Part shown: positions 1 to 13,904 of the stretch, piece after piece
Numbering within the stretch: position 1 is the first letter of the stretch
How the letters are laid out: each line of letters begins with the position of its first letter
Source: Circinella minor
Taxonomy: Eukaryota; Mucoromycota; Mucoromycetes; Mucorales; Lichtheimiaceae
Direction: 5' to 3'
Length of the DNA: 64,000 bases
Assembly: GCA_016758965.1 (NCBI GenBank)
Contig: JAEPRB010000074.1
Coordinates: 1-64,000, forward strand
Program-made: the position numbers and the translations under genes
The notes under the pieces: model-generated
Told to the model about the DNA's origin: nothing
Databases searched by the model: none
The model's input: the letters and a program-made list of their open reading frames with translations, nothing else

Positions 1-172
1 AGCAAAGCTAGATTATATGAACTATCATTTTTTTTATCTTATCTGTACAGTTTAATCTAATTATAGTTATTTTTCCAGTATATTCTACATATTAGTACCA
101 GGTGCATTTCAATTCGCTAAACCGGTACAAATCCTCACATATATTGAGTACCGGTTTAGCGAATACTCACTG
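1..172. mobile_element. Partial pogo/Tc1-like miniature element (right end only)
   Basis: This segment, read in reverse complement, aligns end to end with 1391-1562, the left end of the complete element described next. It finishes with CACTG at 172 followed by TA (173-174), the same terminus and target dinucleotide. The rest of this copy lies before the window. Near the end the motif TTCGCTAAACCGG occurs twice in opposite orientation (about 112-124 and 150-162), so the terminus can fold on itself. No transposase frame is visible. It is a second, oppositely oriented member of the same family only about 1.2 kb from the first. Confidence 0.75.
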
Positions 173-489
173 TACTAAGGATACTCCTGTTATATTATCC
201 ATCAACATGTATATAAATGTCAAGATGAATCGCACTACTGACCGATCACCATATATTATTACCAAATTAACGACATCAATGCTAAACAGCGTAAACTATT
301 ATACTATATTGAACAATGTTTTTGGTAGAGCTTGCAAGGTACTGTTTGTATATGGAAATGTGCTAAAAGTTTGATTGAGTGCAGCTTTAGGTGTTATTTA
401 TAGAACATGTTTTGATACACATTTATTGAGAGGACAGGCCTGTAATGTTATTTTTATCTACATACTATTTACTACGAACAAAATATTTT
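173..489. other. Intergenic, nothing recognised
   Basis: AT-rich sequence between the partial miniature element and the start of the duplicated gene segment. The 90-codon frame that runs through 102-374 lies partly in the transposon end and resembles no family I know. I treat it as chance. Confidence 0.5.
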
Positions 490-2330
490 CTAACTTTTTA
501 AGGATACAATAATGGGAATTGGGAGCAAGATGTTCAATTTACAAATGGTAGCTTCACTTTTTCTCTTAGTTCTTCTTTCTATTCTATATGCATATTTTGC
601 TTTTATTATTTATTCAAAACAATCATATGATACTAGAAAAAGAGAAAATAATAATCAAGCTGTAGGTATCTAATAGCAGCAACTCTACTTCTATGTATGG
701 TACTCCCACTCCAGCGAATACTTCCAGGTAACCTTTCTCCAATAATTTGACTGCGGCAACGCTTATTATGTCTGTGTTCATGAATGAATAACACAGCGTT
801 GATACTAGGTACTGTGTTTTTCAGGCTTCTTTTTTTTTATCTTTCTATACAAACAACCTAAAAGCCATTTCTTTCACTCGTTTCCTTTTACACCTTTCTA
901 TCAAACGCCATTCATTGTCCCCTAATACTTGAGTTCATAGTATAACTTTGTCGCGAAACGATCGATTCTGACTTTTCGTGATATCTATCAAGTGCCCATT
1001 TGTTCCATAGCCTGTATTTCACTCACTACTGATACACTTACGGCTTTTTTTTCACTATTCTTATTAATTGCTTACTTCTTTTTTAACACCGCAATGAATT
1101 TCATTAGTTCTCAACCAGTTCACAATCAATTGTTTCAGAACTTTTAGAACTCAATATTGTTTAAATGAGTCCACTTGTAGTTGTCAAAGGTTGTCACTTT
1201 TTTCTTCACCAGTGACACCCCTTTTACATCATCGGTTTTAAAAAAGTCCTACATATTATATTTTGTTGTCATAAAAATTGATTCCTTTCTTTTCTCGCTA
1301 TAACAAAATCACGAATAAAAGTACAGTGGTTGCAAAGTAGGTAAACTGGCTATTTTTCGGATGTGCTACTATTATTTACACGGTCAATTACAGTGAGTAT
1401 TCGCTAAACCGGCACTCAATATATGTGAGGATTTGTACCGGTTTAGCGAATTGGAACGCAGCTGGTACTAATATGTAGAATATACTAGAAAAATAACTAT
1501 AATTAAATTAAGCTGTACAGATAAGATAAAAGAAATGATAGTTCATATAATCTAGCTTTGCTACTATAAGCCAATCTTTTAGTGATAAAAATGACAATAG
1601 TGTACTCATCAAATAGTGGTAATGAACCAGAGATTGGATTAATAATGAATTTACAACAAAGGGTGTTTAATATTATGGACCATGGTTAGCAGTTGAATAA
1701 ATGAGTAAAAATGAATTGTATCAACAACATAATTACATATTCAATGGTAATGAACAAGTACATGACAAATTTGAAAAGAAGTACGTACGCACGCAGATAA
1801 GAAGAAAGAAAAAGCATCTGTGTGAAGTTGGCGAAAAAGAGACACTGTTATCAACAAGATGTTGAGAAGCTTTCTTTTGACGACAAGAATGATTAGTCTA
1901 TTTTAATTGCTACAAAAACAAAGTAGCCAACTGAAGACAAAGGGAAGAGCTGGGATGACGTTAAAAGAAGCTGCATTACTGATTTTACCAATAAAAAGAC
2001 TAGTATTATATTATATTATATAAAATAATACTATTATAAACCCAGTAAATATTTGGGAAAGCTCACCGGATACCGGTTTAACGAATCACCGGTATTTTAC
2101 TAAGTATATAAAAAATATTCGAGAGATACTACCGGTTTAGCGAATACTCACTGTACGCAATCGGATAAAACCAGCTACCCCGTTCTAGTTCTATCAGAGA
2201 AGTTCTGCACTGTTGTATAAGTATCAACGGATTCTTTGCGGTTCGAGCGAGAATTCTATACTATGAAAAAGCTTTATCAATATTAGGATAGGTTGACAAA
2301 ATTGTGATAAAAATGTAAACTACATGGTAT
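490..2330 (+). pseudogene. Decayed duplicate of the 5' end of the hybrid histidine kinase gene
   Basis: The stretch 490-1388 plus 2156-2330 is a diverged copy of about 3770-4790, which holds the promoter and first three exons of the intact kinase gene downstream. Shared blocks include the upstream region, the start region (ATG near 1094 against 4337), exon 2 (from the AATCACGAATAAAAGT block) and exon 3 (the GATTCTTTGCGGTT block). The copy is broken. A TAA interrupts exon 1 (GAACTCAATATTGTTTAA), the part of exon 1 coding for the glycine-rich loop is lost or scrambled, and a TAG follows exon 2 where the intact gene has its GT donor. Exon 3 runs into TAG just after its core. A 763-bp miniature element sits in the second intron (1391-2153). 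No downstream exons are present. It is therefore a 5'-only segmental duplication, not a full paralogue. Confidence 0.8.
1391..2153. mobile_element. Non-autonomous pogo/Tc1-like element (MITE), 763 bp
   Basis: The element has terminal inverted repeats that begin CAGTGAGTATTCGCTAAACC and is flanked by TA on both sides (1389-1390 and 2154-2155). The intact paralogous site near 4640 shows the uninterrupted sequence GTCAATCACGCAA, so the insertion and its TA duplication can be read directly against an empty site (one TA base differs). Sub-terminal copies of the CGCTAAACCGG motif give hairpin-forming ends. TA target sites and CAGT termini are typical of the pogo/Tc1-mariner group; that family assignment is inference. 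No transposase is encoded, so mobility would need a helper in trans. Confidence 0.8.
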
Positions 2331-3769
2331 TGTGGAAATATTATTACAATTTTTCGAACCTTATATAAAGATATAACGTCTCACATAGCTTACGGCAACA
2401 AATGGCCAGTTTTCTTTACGCATATCTATTTTGGTTTTGTGTTCCTGTTAATGATACAATATAGAAGCCAGTAAAAATGTGATTAGTTTATTACGAACAT
2501 CCCATCAGAGACATAAATGTTTAATTGCTCTTATTATTTGCAAGGGGTCTTTAGCTTCAGTCGATGGCAACAACTTTGTGTATGATGTTGTGTGAGAAGC
2601 AGTGTCGCTATTGTTGGTTTTTTGCGAAGATGGTGTAATTGTGAGATTGATAAAGTATAATTTTGTTATCAACAAAGTAATCTACAGAAAGTAGTCTTTT
2701 ATATTATTAACAGTGATCGTATCTATCTAAAGTACGATGCTTTTACTGGGAAAATTTTTAAAGGCAAAAACTGTCATGTATATCTACAAGATTTTACTTG
2801 GTAGATGCTACACAATTATTCTTCGACTTGGGACTCGTGCTTTTTAATAATGGCGTATTTCATAATACAAATGTGCATTTGCAAAAAAAAAAAATTGCCC
2901 CACGTTGAAAAACAGAGTATGTCAAGTACTAATGAAAATAAACCTATAGTGTATTCACTAAAGCCTATCCCCTTCTCGTTCAAAAATAAGATGAGGAAAC
3001 TGACAAACAATATAACAGACTCCATAGCATACCTAATTTTTCTGCTACTTTCAACTTTCTTTCCAGGACACAATATCTGTAATAATCACTATGTAAATAT
3101 GAGAATAGCTGCATTGAAGAGAGAAATAGTCTAATGATACTATTTTTTTTAGATAAAACCATACATGCAAAATAATTATGCGCAGAAAAAGAAGCGATAA
3201 ATGAAAGCAGCAAAAAAGGTCACTATTTAAAAATTTACTTTATTATAAAATAATAATTAATAATAATAATGTATGTAAGCCATTAATAAACAATAAACAA
3301 TAACAATTGTTACGTTAAATACTATTCAATGTTTCACTTGAAGAGAATGACCCAAACAAAGCTGCGGCTGTAATAATAAGAAGGCTGACGAAATAGAAAA
3401 GCTTAAAAGCCTCCTGCATAACATCATTTCAAATTGATAAATAAGCTACGTGCAGCCACAATAATTTTATTATTACATTAATTAATATAGAAGCTCTTAG
3501 ATACACCATGATACCGGACAGTTGCTATCTTATTATTATTAACATAATGATAACAATCTCACAATATGATGTAAACTATTACATTACATTATATTGAAAA
3601 AGACTGTATTATCGTTTAGAAGAACATCAACTTTCATATACGACTATAATGAAAACCGACAAAGTACTGTTTTAGCGTCGTAAGAGTATGCTTTAGCTGC
3701 TTATTAATTTGGTAAATACAAGGTTTTCATCCACGTTTCCTAAATGAAACTACTTCTTTTTTGATTTCT
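2331..3769. other. Intergenic, nothing recognised
   Basis: About 1.4 kb of AT-rich sequence between the end of the decayed duplicate and the promoter region of the intact kinase gene. Frames such as 2805-3134 on plus and its antisense shadows are low in information and match no family I recognise. A TAATAA-rich patch lies near 3240-3290. Confidence 0.5.
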
Positions 3770-4336
3770 TCAGAATACAATTATAATGGGAAACAAGAGC
3801 AGGATATTTAGTCTATGGAGATTGATATCGTAATGCTTACCATTGTTTTTTATATCCCTGTTTTATATGCATATCTTTATTACTATCATCCATTTAAAAG
3901 GTGTATGATATCAGAGAAATGATGATAGTTACACATCTAAATATCAGCAAACGTTTCTATATATGGTATTCCCACTACATTGAGTGCTGCAACAAAACTT
4001 TTTCTACTAACCCGACCGGGCCCGCGTACTTATATCTGTATGCATGAATGGATAGCAGCATTAATATTAGATACTCCGTTTCCCACACCCCCCTTTTTTA
4101 TCTCTCTAACAACACCTTAAAACCAAGTTCTCTTGCTCTTTCTTTTATAATCTTTTTACTAGGCAATACTCATTACCCCCTAAAACTTGGCCTCAGGTGT
4201 AACTTTGTTTTAGAGTGATTGATTCTGATTATCATAATATCTATCAATGATACATTAATTCTCAATATGTTTTTGACGCCACTGCGGTTTTTTTTCACTT
4301 TTCTTCTTATTTCCTAAATACTTTTCATATTTTCTA

Positions 4337-7300
4337 ATGACCAGTTCACAATCAAGTAATTCAAAATCCTTAGAACTTAATGCTTTAAAAAGCCCGCTTG
4401 CTATCAAAGGTTATCATTTTACTTCAGCAACAACACCCACTTTAACTCATGGAGAGAATTGTGATGTTGTCAAAGGATTTAGGTATAAAAAAAAGTGGTA
4501 CATCTCATTCTATTTCAGTTGTCATAACAATTGATTGTTTTTTTTTTTCGCCAATAACAGAATCACGAATAAAAGTCCAGTGGTTGCAAAGGTAAGCTGG
4601 CTATTTTTTGGATACACTACTATTATTTACGCGGTCAATCACGCAACGGGATAAAAACCAACTACTATGTTCTAGTTTTCTGAAAAAAGATATTTTATAT
4701 AGATATCAACGGATTCTTTACGGTTTGAGCGAGAATTTTATATCATGAAGAAACTTTACCAATATAAGGATGGGTCATTATTTATAGGTAACATGAGAAC
4801 AAAAAATTATGACAATAATGATGGTGACACAACAGCAGACGAGTTTCCTTATTTATTGCTAATACCTAAAACCTGCTTTTATTATAGTACGACCACTTGA
4901 ATACATCAATATGCCGAGTGGAATGACGGTTGTTATCTACGCTGATGAGGGTACAGATTTTCTTAAACAAAACAATGTCGATGGTATCGGATTAAAATCA
5001 CCAACAAGAATTGTTAGCAGCGAGAATGGGTTATCCAGCACAAGCTTTTACAGTAAAGACAGTACTACTGCTACCAGTATCAGTATAGGAGGATTGGTCG
5101 GATCGTGGACAGATAATCAGAAACAACAGTATTCTGGAAATAGCAAACGAAATATGCGATCTTCAATAAAATATAATACAATGGATGAAAATGATGAAAT
5201 GCCTGTATATGACTTATGTACCTTTTTACGTTTTGCTATCAAGTGCTGTCAAGCATTGGCATTTATCCACAAGCATAATTCCTGGCACCATGAAATTAAT
5301 TTAAATGCATTACAATGGGATGGTACAGATGGAGGTCCTGTCAAATTATGGAATTTTGGATCTGGATCAAAATCACTTGAGAGGTGATATATTGGATGAT
5401 AATTTAGCTAGTGTGAAAGATATAACTACTTGTTAAAGGTATTAACCTCTCCTTTTCTTAATAGCTATCTTAGTTCAGAGGGATGGAGAAAGACAGCCAA
5501 AAGCAAAAGACTCATGGATATGTTACAAAGTGTATTGGTGTATATGAGTCCTGAACAAACCGGGCGAACAACATATGCACCAGATCATCGATCAGATATT
5601 TATTCGCTTGGAGTTGTGTTTTTCACTATTATTACTTCAAAAACACCATTTGATGGAGGGCCATTGGAAATACTTAATGGGATTTTAAGTAAAAAAATTC
5701 CACTAGCTCATGAGCTTCGAGTCGATTTACCTATAATAATCTCAAAAATCATTGAAAAAATGACTAATAAGGTTTGTATTTTTTCATTTACAATAAAGTT
5801 ACAATAACATTATTATTTTGTTACAAGAGCGTGCTGACAGCATTTCTGGTCTCATTGCTATTTTTGCCAACGTCTTACTAAAAACTTTTGCTTTCCATAT
5901 ATAGTCGCCTGATGATCGATATACAAGCATACATGGTGTTTGTGTTGATTTTAAAGAGTGCCTAAATAGATTAATGACATCGGGAGATCCATCTTCTACT
6001 CAAGATCAGGTACTGTTACTATTTAGGAGCTACTTGAACTATATCAATATTTATATATATGCCAACCGGTAATATATCTCCTTTTTATTAGTGTATACCT
6101 GCTTTTCCACTGGCCCAACATGATATAGCGTCTGTTTTTATTTTACCCAAAACAATTTATGGTCGACAAAATATTATTTCCGAAATGATATCTATAATTG
6201 AACGCTGTTCTGAAGTCTATCAGCCCATACATATACGGAATAATAGCAATACTCGTAGTCGCTCAAAAATACATCAAAGTGATTTTGGAATTTCAGCGAC
6301 AATGCGTGAAGTACTGAGTAATGAGGTTGCTTCTGATGAATTGATGACAAACGATAGTGGCTTGTCACATCAATCAAGTACATATTCAAGTCGTTCTTCC
6401 AGTTATGATATGGAAGAAGAAAGTGAAATTTCCAGTAATATAAGCGGGCGATTGGCAGCAAGTAGCTCAATCAAGACAACGGCCACACTTGTTGGAGTAT
6501 ATGGTCCCGGTGGCATAGGTATATTTGCTTTGCAGTTATTGTACTTAAAATATTATCGCCTTTCTACCATTACGTTAACGTAAAGTAAAAATAATAACAA
6601 TAATGCATATCTTTTGCTGACTATAGGAAAGTCAACTTTGTTTACGGCCGTCAAAGCTACAGCTCGACAAAATGGGTATTTATTATTATTATTTCGGACA
6701 GTTATAATTTTTCGGAAGGAACAAAAAAAAGTAGCACTAACTATAAAACATTTGAAACTATATTATTACTAAATAACACATTCGTTTTCTGTGTTTTGTT
6801 TAGCTATGTTGCTACATGCAAATTTGATTCAAGAAACAAAGTTCCATACAGTGCAGTACTTCGATCCTTATCACAAATCCTGCAACAGATTCTATCAGAG
6901 CCAGACATCAAGGCATTTTACGCACATGTCAAACTTTCTCTTGGGACTCAATTTTCCAATATTTCCATGATTACAGACTTTGTTCCCGAACTTAAATGCC
7001 TGTTAAACGCGGAGGAGCCTAAAAATAACAGCAACACACAGTCAATACAAATGGATAATATTGAAGTACGAGTTCGATTCCATAACTTATATGTAGAATT
7101 AATTCGAGCAATTACACGATGGGGAATGACAACATTGGTAAGCTTTACCGATTTTTTTTTTTATTTTACTGATGATCATAGACTGGTTTTTTTTAACTAC
7201 TTTTAAATATGGTTTTTTTCTCAATATAAATAGTTTTTAGACGATCTTCATCAGGCTGGTATATATTGCTTTATTTAAATTATTAGCACCATCTTCTTCC

Positions 7301-10300
7301 TTTATTAAACAAAATATGTTCTTTGTATGCACTATACATAGATGAACCGTCACTTGAAATTTTGGATTCACTTGCTACGTCTCGTACCAAGATATTGATG
7401 TTCTTGTCTTATCGTGACCAAGAAATGACGGAAAAGCTCTCTGAACTTTTGGAAAACCAAATTGCTGATGTTCATCGCATTGCTGTCGATCCAATCAATA
7501 ATAAAGCGCTTATTGATTTTATTTGCGATACACTTCACCGATCCCGAGATACTGTCAATCGAGAATTCGTCCTTCCGCTTGTCGATATTATTTATAAAAA
7601 GACGAAGGGGAACGCGTTTTACATTTCCCAACTCTTACGAACACTCGAACGCAAACGATATATTTATTTTGATTGGGAGACCAATGAATGGAGCTATAGT
7701 TTAAAAGAAATTGAAGATGCTGCCATATTTGAATATGGTGGTTTCCGGGCGGGTGCAGAATTAGATGTTTCATTTATTGTAGCGAGACTTCGAGAGCTGC
7801 CACCAGCCGGTCAAGCGCTGTTAAAATGGGCGTCATTTGTGGGTGATACATTTTCATGGAATACTATTAAAAATCTAATGCTTAATGCCGATAACGATAC
7901 CAATAACCATTATCTGGAGTATCATCCGGATATGGCTACCACTGAAGGGACATCAAATGATGTAAACACTGCATCAAACTTTATTGATAGTTGTACGAGC
8001 ATTAGTGGCCGAGACTCAGAAGAAAGTGATAAAAGTGCGCTAAGATCATTATCACATCAACCACTTTACTTGTCTTCTACATCTGTTGACACAGATCGGG
8101 ATTCACACTCCAATAGCAGTAGCAAATCTTCTCAACATTCCAGTTGTAATAATCCTATCAGTGGGTTACAAGCAGTATTACAAGAGGGCTATATTATGCC
8201 TCTCAGTGTGGATCAATTCAAGTGGAGCCATGATCGCATCTCACAAGCAGCAGTGGAATTGGCAAATCCGAATGCACATAACAGGATGCACTTTGCAATT
8301 GCGCAACACATGATGAAAGGTAATCTAACGCTTTTATAGCTGATAAAAGTTTGTATACATATATGCTGCTAATAAAAAAAACAGAGCCTACTGTCGATGC
8401 TCTTCTTGCCGGTGATCATTTATTAAAATGCAAGAATTTGATTATGAAATTTGATGATCGAAAACCTTATCGTGACATATTGATTCTTGCTGGTGATCGT
8501 AGTAGATCCACGGGTGCTCTCAGTATGGCATACGCCTATTATATGGGTGCTATACAACTCGCAAATCCTAAACAAGAATGGTCTGATGAAGAGTACAAAA
8601 CTAGTTTAAAGATTTACTGTAATGCTGCAGGTTTAAGCTGGACAGTAGGTGAATACGAGTCAACTGAAAGATTTATCCAGATTATTTTTGATCACGCAAG
8701 AAGTCCTATGGATCGACTTCCTGCCTATGATATACAAGCAAGATATTATTTTACTATGCAGGTTCATGATAAAGCACGTACAGCGTTGTTAAAAGCATTG
8801 GATGAACTTGGCGATGAAGTTTCTCATATGGATGTATCAGAAGAAGGACTGCGAAGTTTACTAGATGAAACACAAGTGTTGGTTGAGAGACACGGTCGTG
8901 ATGTAATTATTAATCGACCACCTTGTAATGATGTCTTGTTAAAAGCTATGATGAGCATTATGGATGAACTGTATGTGATTTATTTATTTTTTCTATTTAT
9001 TGAAAAAAAATATTAATTTCTGTCACCAGGGGGCTTACTGACAGCTTTTTTATTTTATTTTATAAACAACGTACTCATAAAATACTTAGGATTGCAGTAA
9101 CTTACTTTGGAGATCAAAAAGGTGAAATGTTTTATTGGGCGTGTCGTCAAATAATTTTATCTATTAAGCACGGACCGACAAATACAAGTGGAACAGGATT
9201 TGTTACTGCCGGTCTTGCTTATAGTGTACTTTTGAAAAAATACGCATTTGCAGAGGTAATAAAAAAGACAAACTTATAGGTGTAACACGTTGCATAATAT
9301 TTACAAATATAAATATCCCTTTAATTTTATTAGACAGTTGGTACCATTGGTATTGATCTAACTGATAAGTTTGGCACCTTCCAAGACAAAGGTCGCGCAC
9401 ACTGCATTTATCAAGTGTTTGTCCGTCAATGGGGTCACAGTCTTCAAGAAAATTTAGCAAAACACACTCGACCTGGTGTACAGTTTTCACTATCTGCAGG
9501 TGATCGTATCTATCTAACAGTAAATCAAGTGCATGTTACCATTTCGATGTTCTATTGTGGTTACCATGTTGCAGATACCTTACGTGAGTGTGAACAGATT
9601 TATGAGGATGTATATGCTTGGTCATCTACAACCGATATGAACGCTTTCATCATGTCAATTATACGTTGCTGCAAAGCACTTCAAGGCCAAACTTATATTG
9701 ATACTCCCGACGTATTCGATGGTGATGACGGATTTAATGACAAACACTACTTGGCTGAATCCTCTAAGGGTGCTAGTAACCCTGAAGTATCCCAAAACTG
9801 GTATGAATCTTACAAGATGATTCCTCTAACAATTTATGATCATTATGATGCAGCTATTGAAACTGGTAATCGGTGTATCAAGTCCATGGGTGCGCATCCC
9901 AATCACCGTCATTTATTTTTAAACTTGGCTTACCTTTCCCTGGCGTTAATTCAAAAAGCGAAAACTGATCCAAAGAACAAACATGCTTATTTGGATCAGG
10001 TAAAAGAACATCAAGAGTTTCTTTATGAATGGGCTACGCATAGTCCTATCAATTACGCCATGTATTGGACATTTCTTCAAGCTGAATTGTCTTCTCTCGA
10101 AGCATCTGACGAAGCTTATTTTAAAACTGCACGACTTTATGAACGAGCTATTACACAAGCAAGAGAAGGCTCGTGGTATTTAGAATTGTGTATTTTTCAT
10201 GAATATGCCGGAGCATTCTATAATCGAATTGGATTTTATAATGTGGCGTATGGATTTATCAAAAAGGTAATAATAAAAAATAATAGAGCTGCTGTGATAT

Positions 10301-13300
10301 TTTAGCTGACCCTCATAGTAACATCATATCTTTATGGCTGTCTCTTTTGTAGGCCATCAGATTGTATATGGCGCATGGATCATACGGAAAAGTACGCCAC
10401 ATAAATACCAAATTTGCTGATTTATTGAGTGAGCTTGATGATGATCGTTTAGAGCGATATGAAAAAGACATACAGACTGATCCTACCCCCTTCCATAGTC
10501 AACAAGCTTGGAGTAAGTTCTCACCTTCCCTCGAAAACATTAATATTAATGATCCTGCAAGAAACGAGCCTTATGATGATGAGACTATACCTCCCGTAAC
10601 AACAGAAAAAAGCTTAATGACACTGGATATTGTAAGTAATATTATAATATTTGATATTATTGGGTTGTCTTAATGATAAACAAAATCGAATCAGTTTTCC
10701 TTAAAATAACAATGGTGATACAAATATATCTATAGTTAGATATGGCTTCCATATTAAAAAGTAGCCAAGTCATGAGTTCGGAAGTACGATTCGAAAATCT
10801 ACTCACTTCCATGATAAATATTATCTTTGAAAATAGTGGAGCTGATTCTGTAGCTATTATTGTTAAAGACGAGAAATTTGGCATGTATGCCCTTGGAAAA
10901 GGCGGGGTGATCAACTCTTATTGTCCGCCTTTACCACTTTCGCAAACTGACAAATTGGTGTCAAGTCGAATCGTACATCATACAATTAATACAGGAAAAA
11001 GTATATTTATCAAGAATGTTGAAGATGATTCTCGGTTTGCAGTTGGACCTTGGTTTGAAGCTACTGGTAGAAAAGCGGTGATTTGTATGCCAATCACTCA
11101 CAAGACAACTATTGTTGGTTGTTTATTGATCGAGGGCACAGTTGGTGCATTTACCCAGAGACATATTACTGTTTTAAGTCTCCTGTGTCAACAAATGGGT
11201 ATTTCTATTACCAACGCATTCTTATTTAAATCAATACACCGAGTGACTATGGCGAATATGAGGTAATAATTCTTTTTCTTTTTTTTTTTTTTTTTTTTTG
11301 AAAAATTTAAATTATAATCTCTTTTATAGAATGATTGAAGCGCAAAAGCAAGCGCTTGAAGAATCACTTAAAAGTAAAGAAGCGGCTGATAAAGCGACAC
11401 AATTGCGAGAAATATTCCTAGCCAATATGAGCCATGAAATTCGTACACCTTTTGCTGGCTTTTATGGAATGATTTCATTATTAGCTGATACAAAGTAAGT
11501 GGTGTAACAATATTATATTCTTGAATAGTATATTTAGATATATTTTGTGGTAACATACATTTGTCTTCTAAATATGTAATAGACTTGATCCGGAGCAGCA
11601 TGATTTGGTTCGAACTGCCAAAGATTCGTGTGAAATGCTATTACAATTGATTGATAATTTATTGAACTTTTCAAAATTACAAGCAAATAAGGTTATTTTG
11701 GATTTATCACCAGTCGTGATAGAAGATCTTGTCGCCGATGTTGTTGAAATGTTGATAGCTATGGCTGTACAGAAAAAGATAAATCTAAGCTACAGCTTGG
11801 CCTCCGATGTACCGTCAGTTGTTATTGCTGATGGAAACCGTCTGAGACAGTAAGTAAGAAGAAGAAAGTCTAATTCTCGCTCGTAATATTACTTTGCTAT
11901 TTAAATAATAAATATGTGACAATCTAATCTTACAAACACTTAATACTTTTATCAGAATTATTATTAATCTATTGGGCAACGCAATCAAGTTTACTCAACA
12001 GGGAGAAGTTGCGATTCGTTGTTCTGTTGCAGAACAACCTAAACTTGTAACATCCTGTGCAGCCGGTGATAATAACAAAATTACATTGCTATTTGAAGTA
12101 ATAGATTCGGGTATTGGAATTAGTAAGGAGCAGAAAAAAGCATTATTTGTTCCTTTCTCTCAAGTTGATGGAAGCACTACGTCAGTAAATCGGAAAAGAA
12201 AAGAAAAAAAAAACGTTGTGTGATGCAGAAGATAACGTGCAGTCTAATTTATATCATATTTATATATTTTGTAGCCGCAAATACGGTGGAACCGGCTTAG
12301 GACTATCCATCTGTTTGCAATTAGTTAAGCTCATGTCTGGAAATATTGATGTGGAAAGCGAACCATCCAAAGGATCTCGATTCTTTTTCACAATAACAGC
12401 TGAGAAAACAGACCGAAATTATAAACGTTTCGAATTTATGCAAAATCAACTTTTATCCTTAAAGAATACACGGGTGCTAGTTGCTGATAAATATCCATCA
12501 ACAGTGACAACTATACAACAATTATTGCCAGGAATCAATGTTGATGGAATATGCTCTGTCAATGATGAACTTGTTCAAAAATTAGCAACGGTTAATATAA
12601 ATTGTTACTCAGTCGTAATTATTGGTTTATTTTTAACTTATGATCCAGAATTCGAGAAATGGGTGAGTAAGCTCAAAAATTGTTTGCAACATGCTCACTG
12701 CGTGATTGTAATGCACTATCCAAGAGCAGCATTAAGTGATATGTTGCTAAGTAATATTGCAAGTAACAAGGAGCTTTTGACACCATCCACGCCGTCTGAT
12801 ATTTATAACGACGATAATGATTATTGGGGAGAAAGACGATCACAACAGCAACCTTTTCAACCTTTTATTAATATTGATCCCATCTCGACTATTATGCAAA
12901 TAGCTGGTTTAAACGTCGAAAATAATAGCGGTAATAAGCAAAATCAAACTGTTGTGAAGATGTCTGTTCCAATAAGAAGGAAGAAGCTTCTTAAATTAAT
13001 GATGGAAATGATGGAGCGTCAGCGAGAGCACTTACAACAAAGTCAACAGCAACAAGAATTAAAACCGCTAAAATTGGCATCCCCAGTGTCAAGTATGTCC
13101 TGTACATCACCATTACCAACACAACAGCAACACCGAATAGTGAAAGATACCACAAAAGTAAATAAATTGTCTATAGCTGCATCCCGCAGCTCTGAAGGTC
13201 GACGCCTTATAGATTCATTAACATCAGAGGAACGTGAACTTTTTAAGTCTCAAAATATTTTGATTGCCGAAGGTATATAATAAAACATTTTATGTACTTT

Positions 13301-13904
13301 TTACTTTTCAAAAGATGTATTGTCATGTTTAATTGTTAGTTTATAATAGATAATATGGTAGCTCGAAAGCTGTTATATAAACAACTTAAACAGTTAGGGT
13401 TTAATAGCGTTGTATGTGCCATCAATGGACAAGAAGCTATAGATATGTATACTGAACGTAAACCCGGTTATTTCAAGATGGCGTTTTTTGATCACCACAT
13501 GCCAAAGGTATTGAACTGAAACGAAAAAAAGGCATGTCTTTTAGTATTCGTAATAGTATATTAACACTATAATATTTTTTTAAATATATATATAAATAGT
13601 GTGATGGTGTACAAGCAACAAAAACAATACGAAAGATGGAGAAAGAGAGAAATCTAGATATAAGATTACCTATTGTGACATTGACGGCAGATATTCAAGA
13701 TAGCGCCAAAGAGCTTTGCATGAATGCCGGTTTTGATCAGTAAGTAAAATAGTAGCTATAATTCTACTTACAATTGTTATTTTACACTAATTCTAAACAA
13801 CCCTGGCTTATTATAGATATTTAACTAAACCAATGAGCAATACAACTTTTGCCGCAGTTCTGAATCAATTTTGCTGTGATGCTTTACATGAGACAAAAGA
13901 ATAG
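4337..13904 (+). CDS. Group X hybrid histidine kinase (Mak/Chk1-like), 23 exons
   Basis: Phosphorelay sensor kinase of about 2,500 residues. Exons begin 4337-4482, 4561-4591, 4703-4787, 4888-5383 and 5465-5771, and the last ends in TAG at 13904. In order there is an N-terminal protein-kinase fold (VVAK lysine in exon 2; HHEINLNA and NFG in place of HRD and [16 protein letters not shown]), then an AAA-type ATPase with Walker A GPGGIGKST split by an intron near 6520-6626 and Walker B LFLDD at about 7234. A long helical linker follows, then a GAF domain (about 10740-11260), HisKA with H-box MSHEIRTP (about 11430), and HATPase_c with N-box GNAIKF and G-box GGTGLGLS. The receiver carries phosphoacceptor Asp in FFDHHMP, TLTAD and LTKP. 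This order is that of S. pombe Mak1-3 and Candida Chk1, which feed the Ypd1/Mpr1 phosphorelay. The start follows the homologous fragment upstream. Confidence 0.92.

Noticed and set aside
2805..3134. 109-codon plus-strand frame with antisense companions
   Set aside because: Composition is that of translated AT-rich DNA, there is no recognisable motif, and both strands are open at once.
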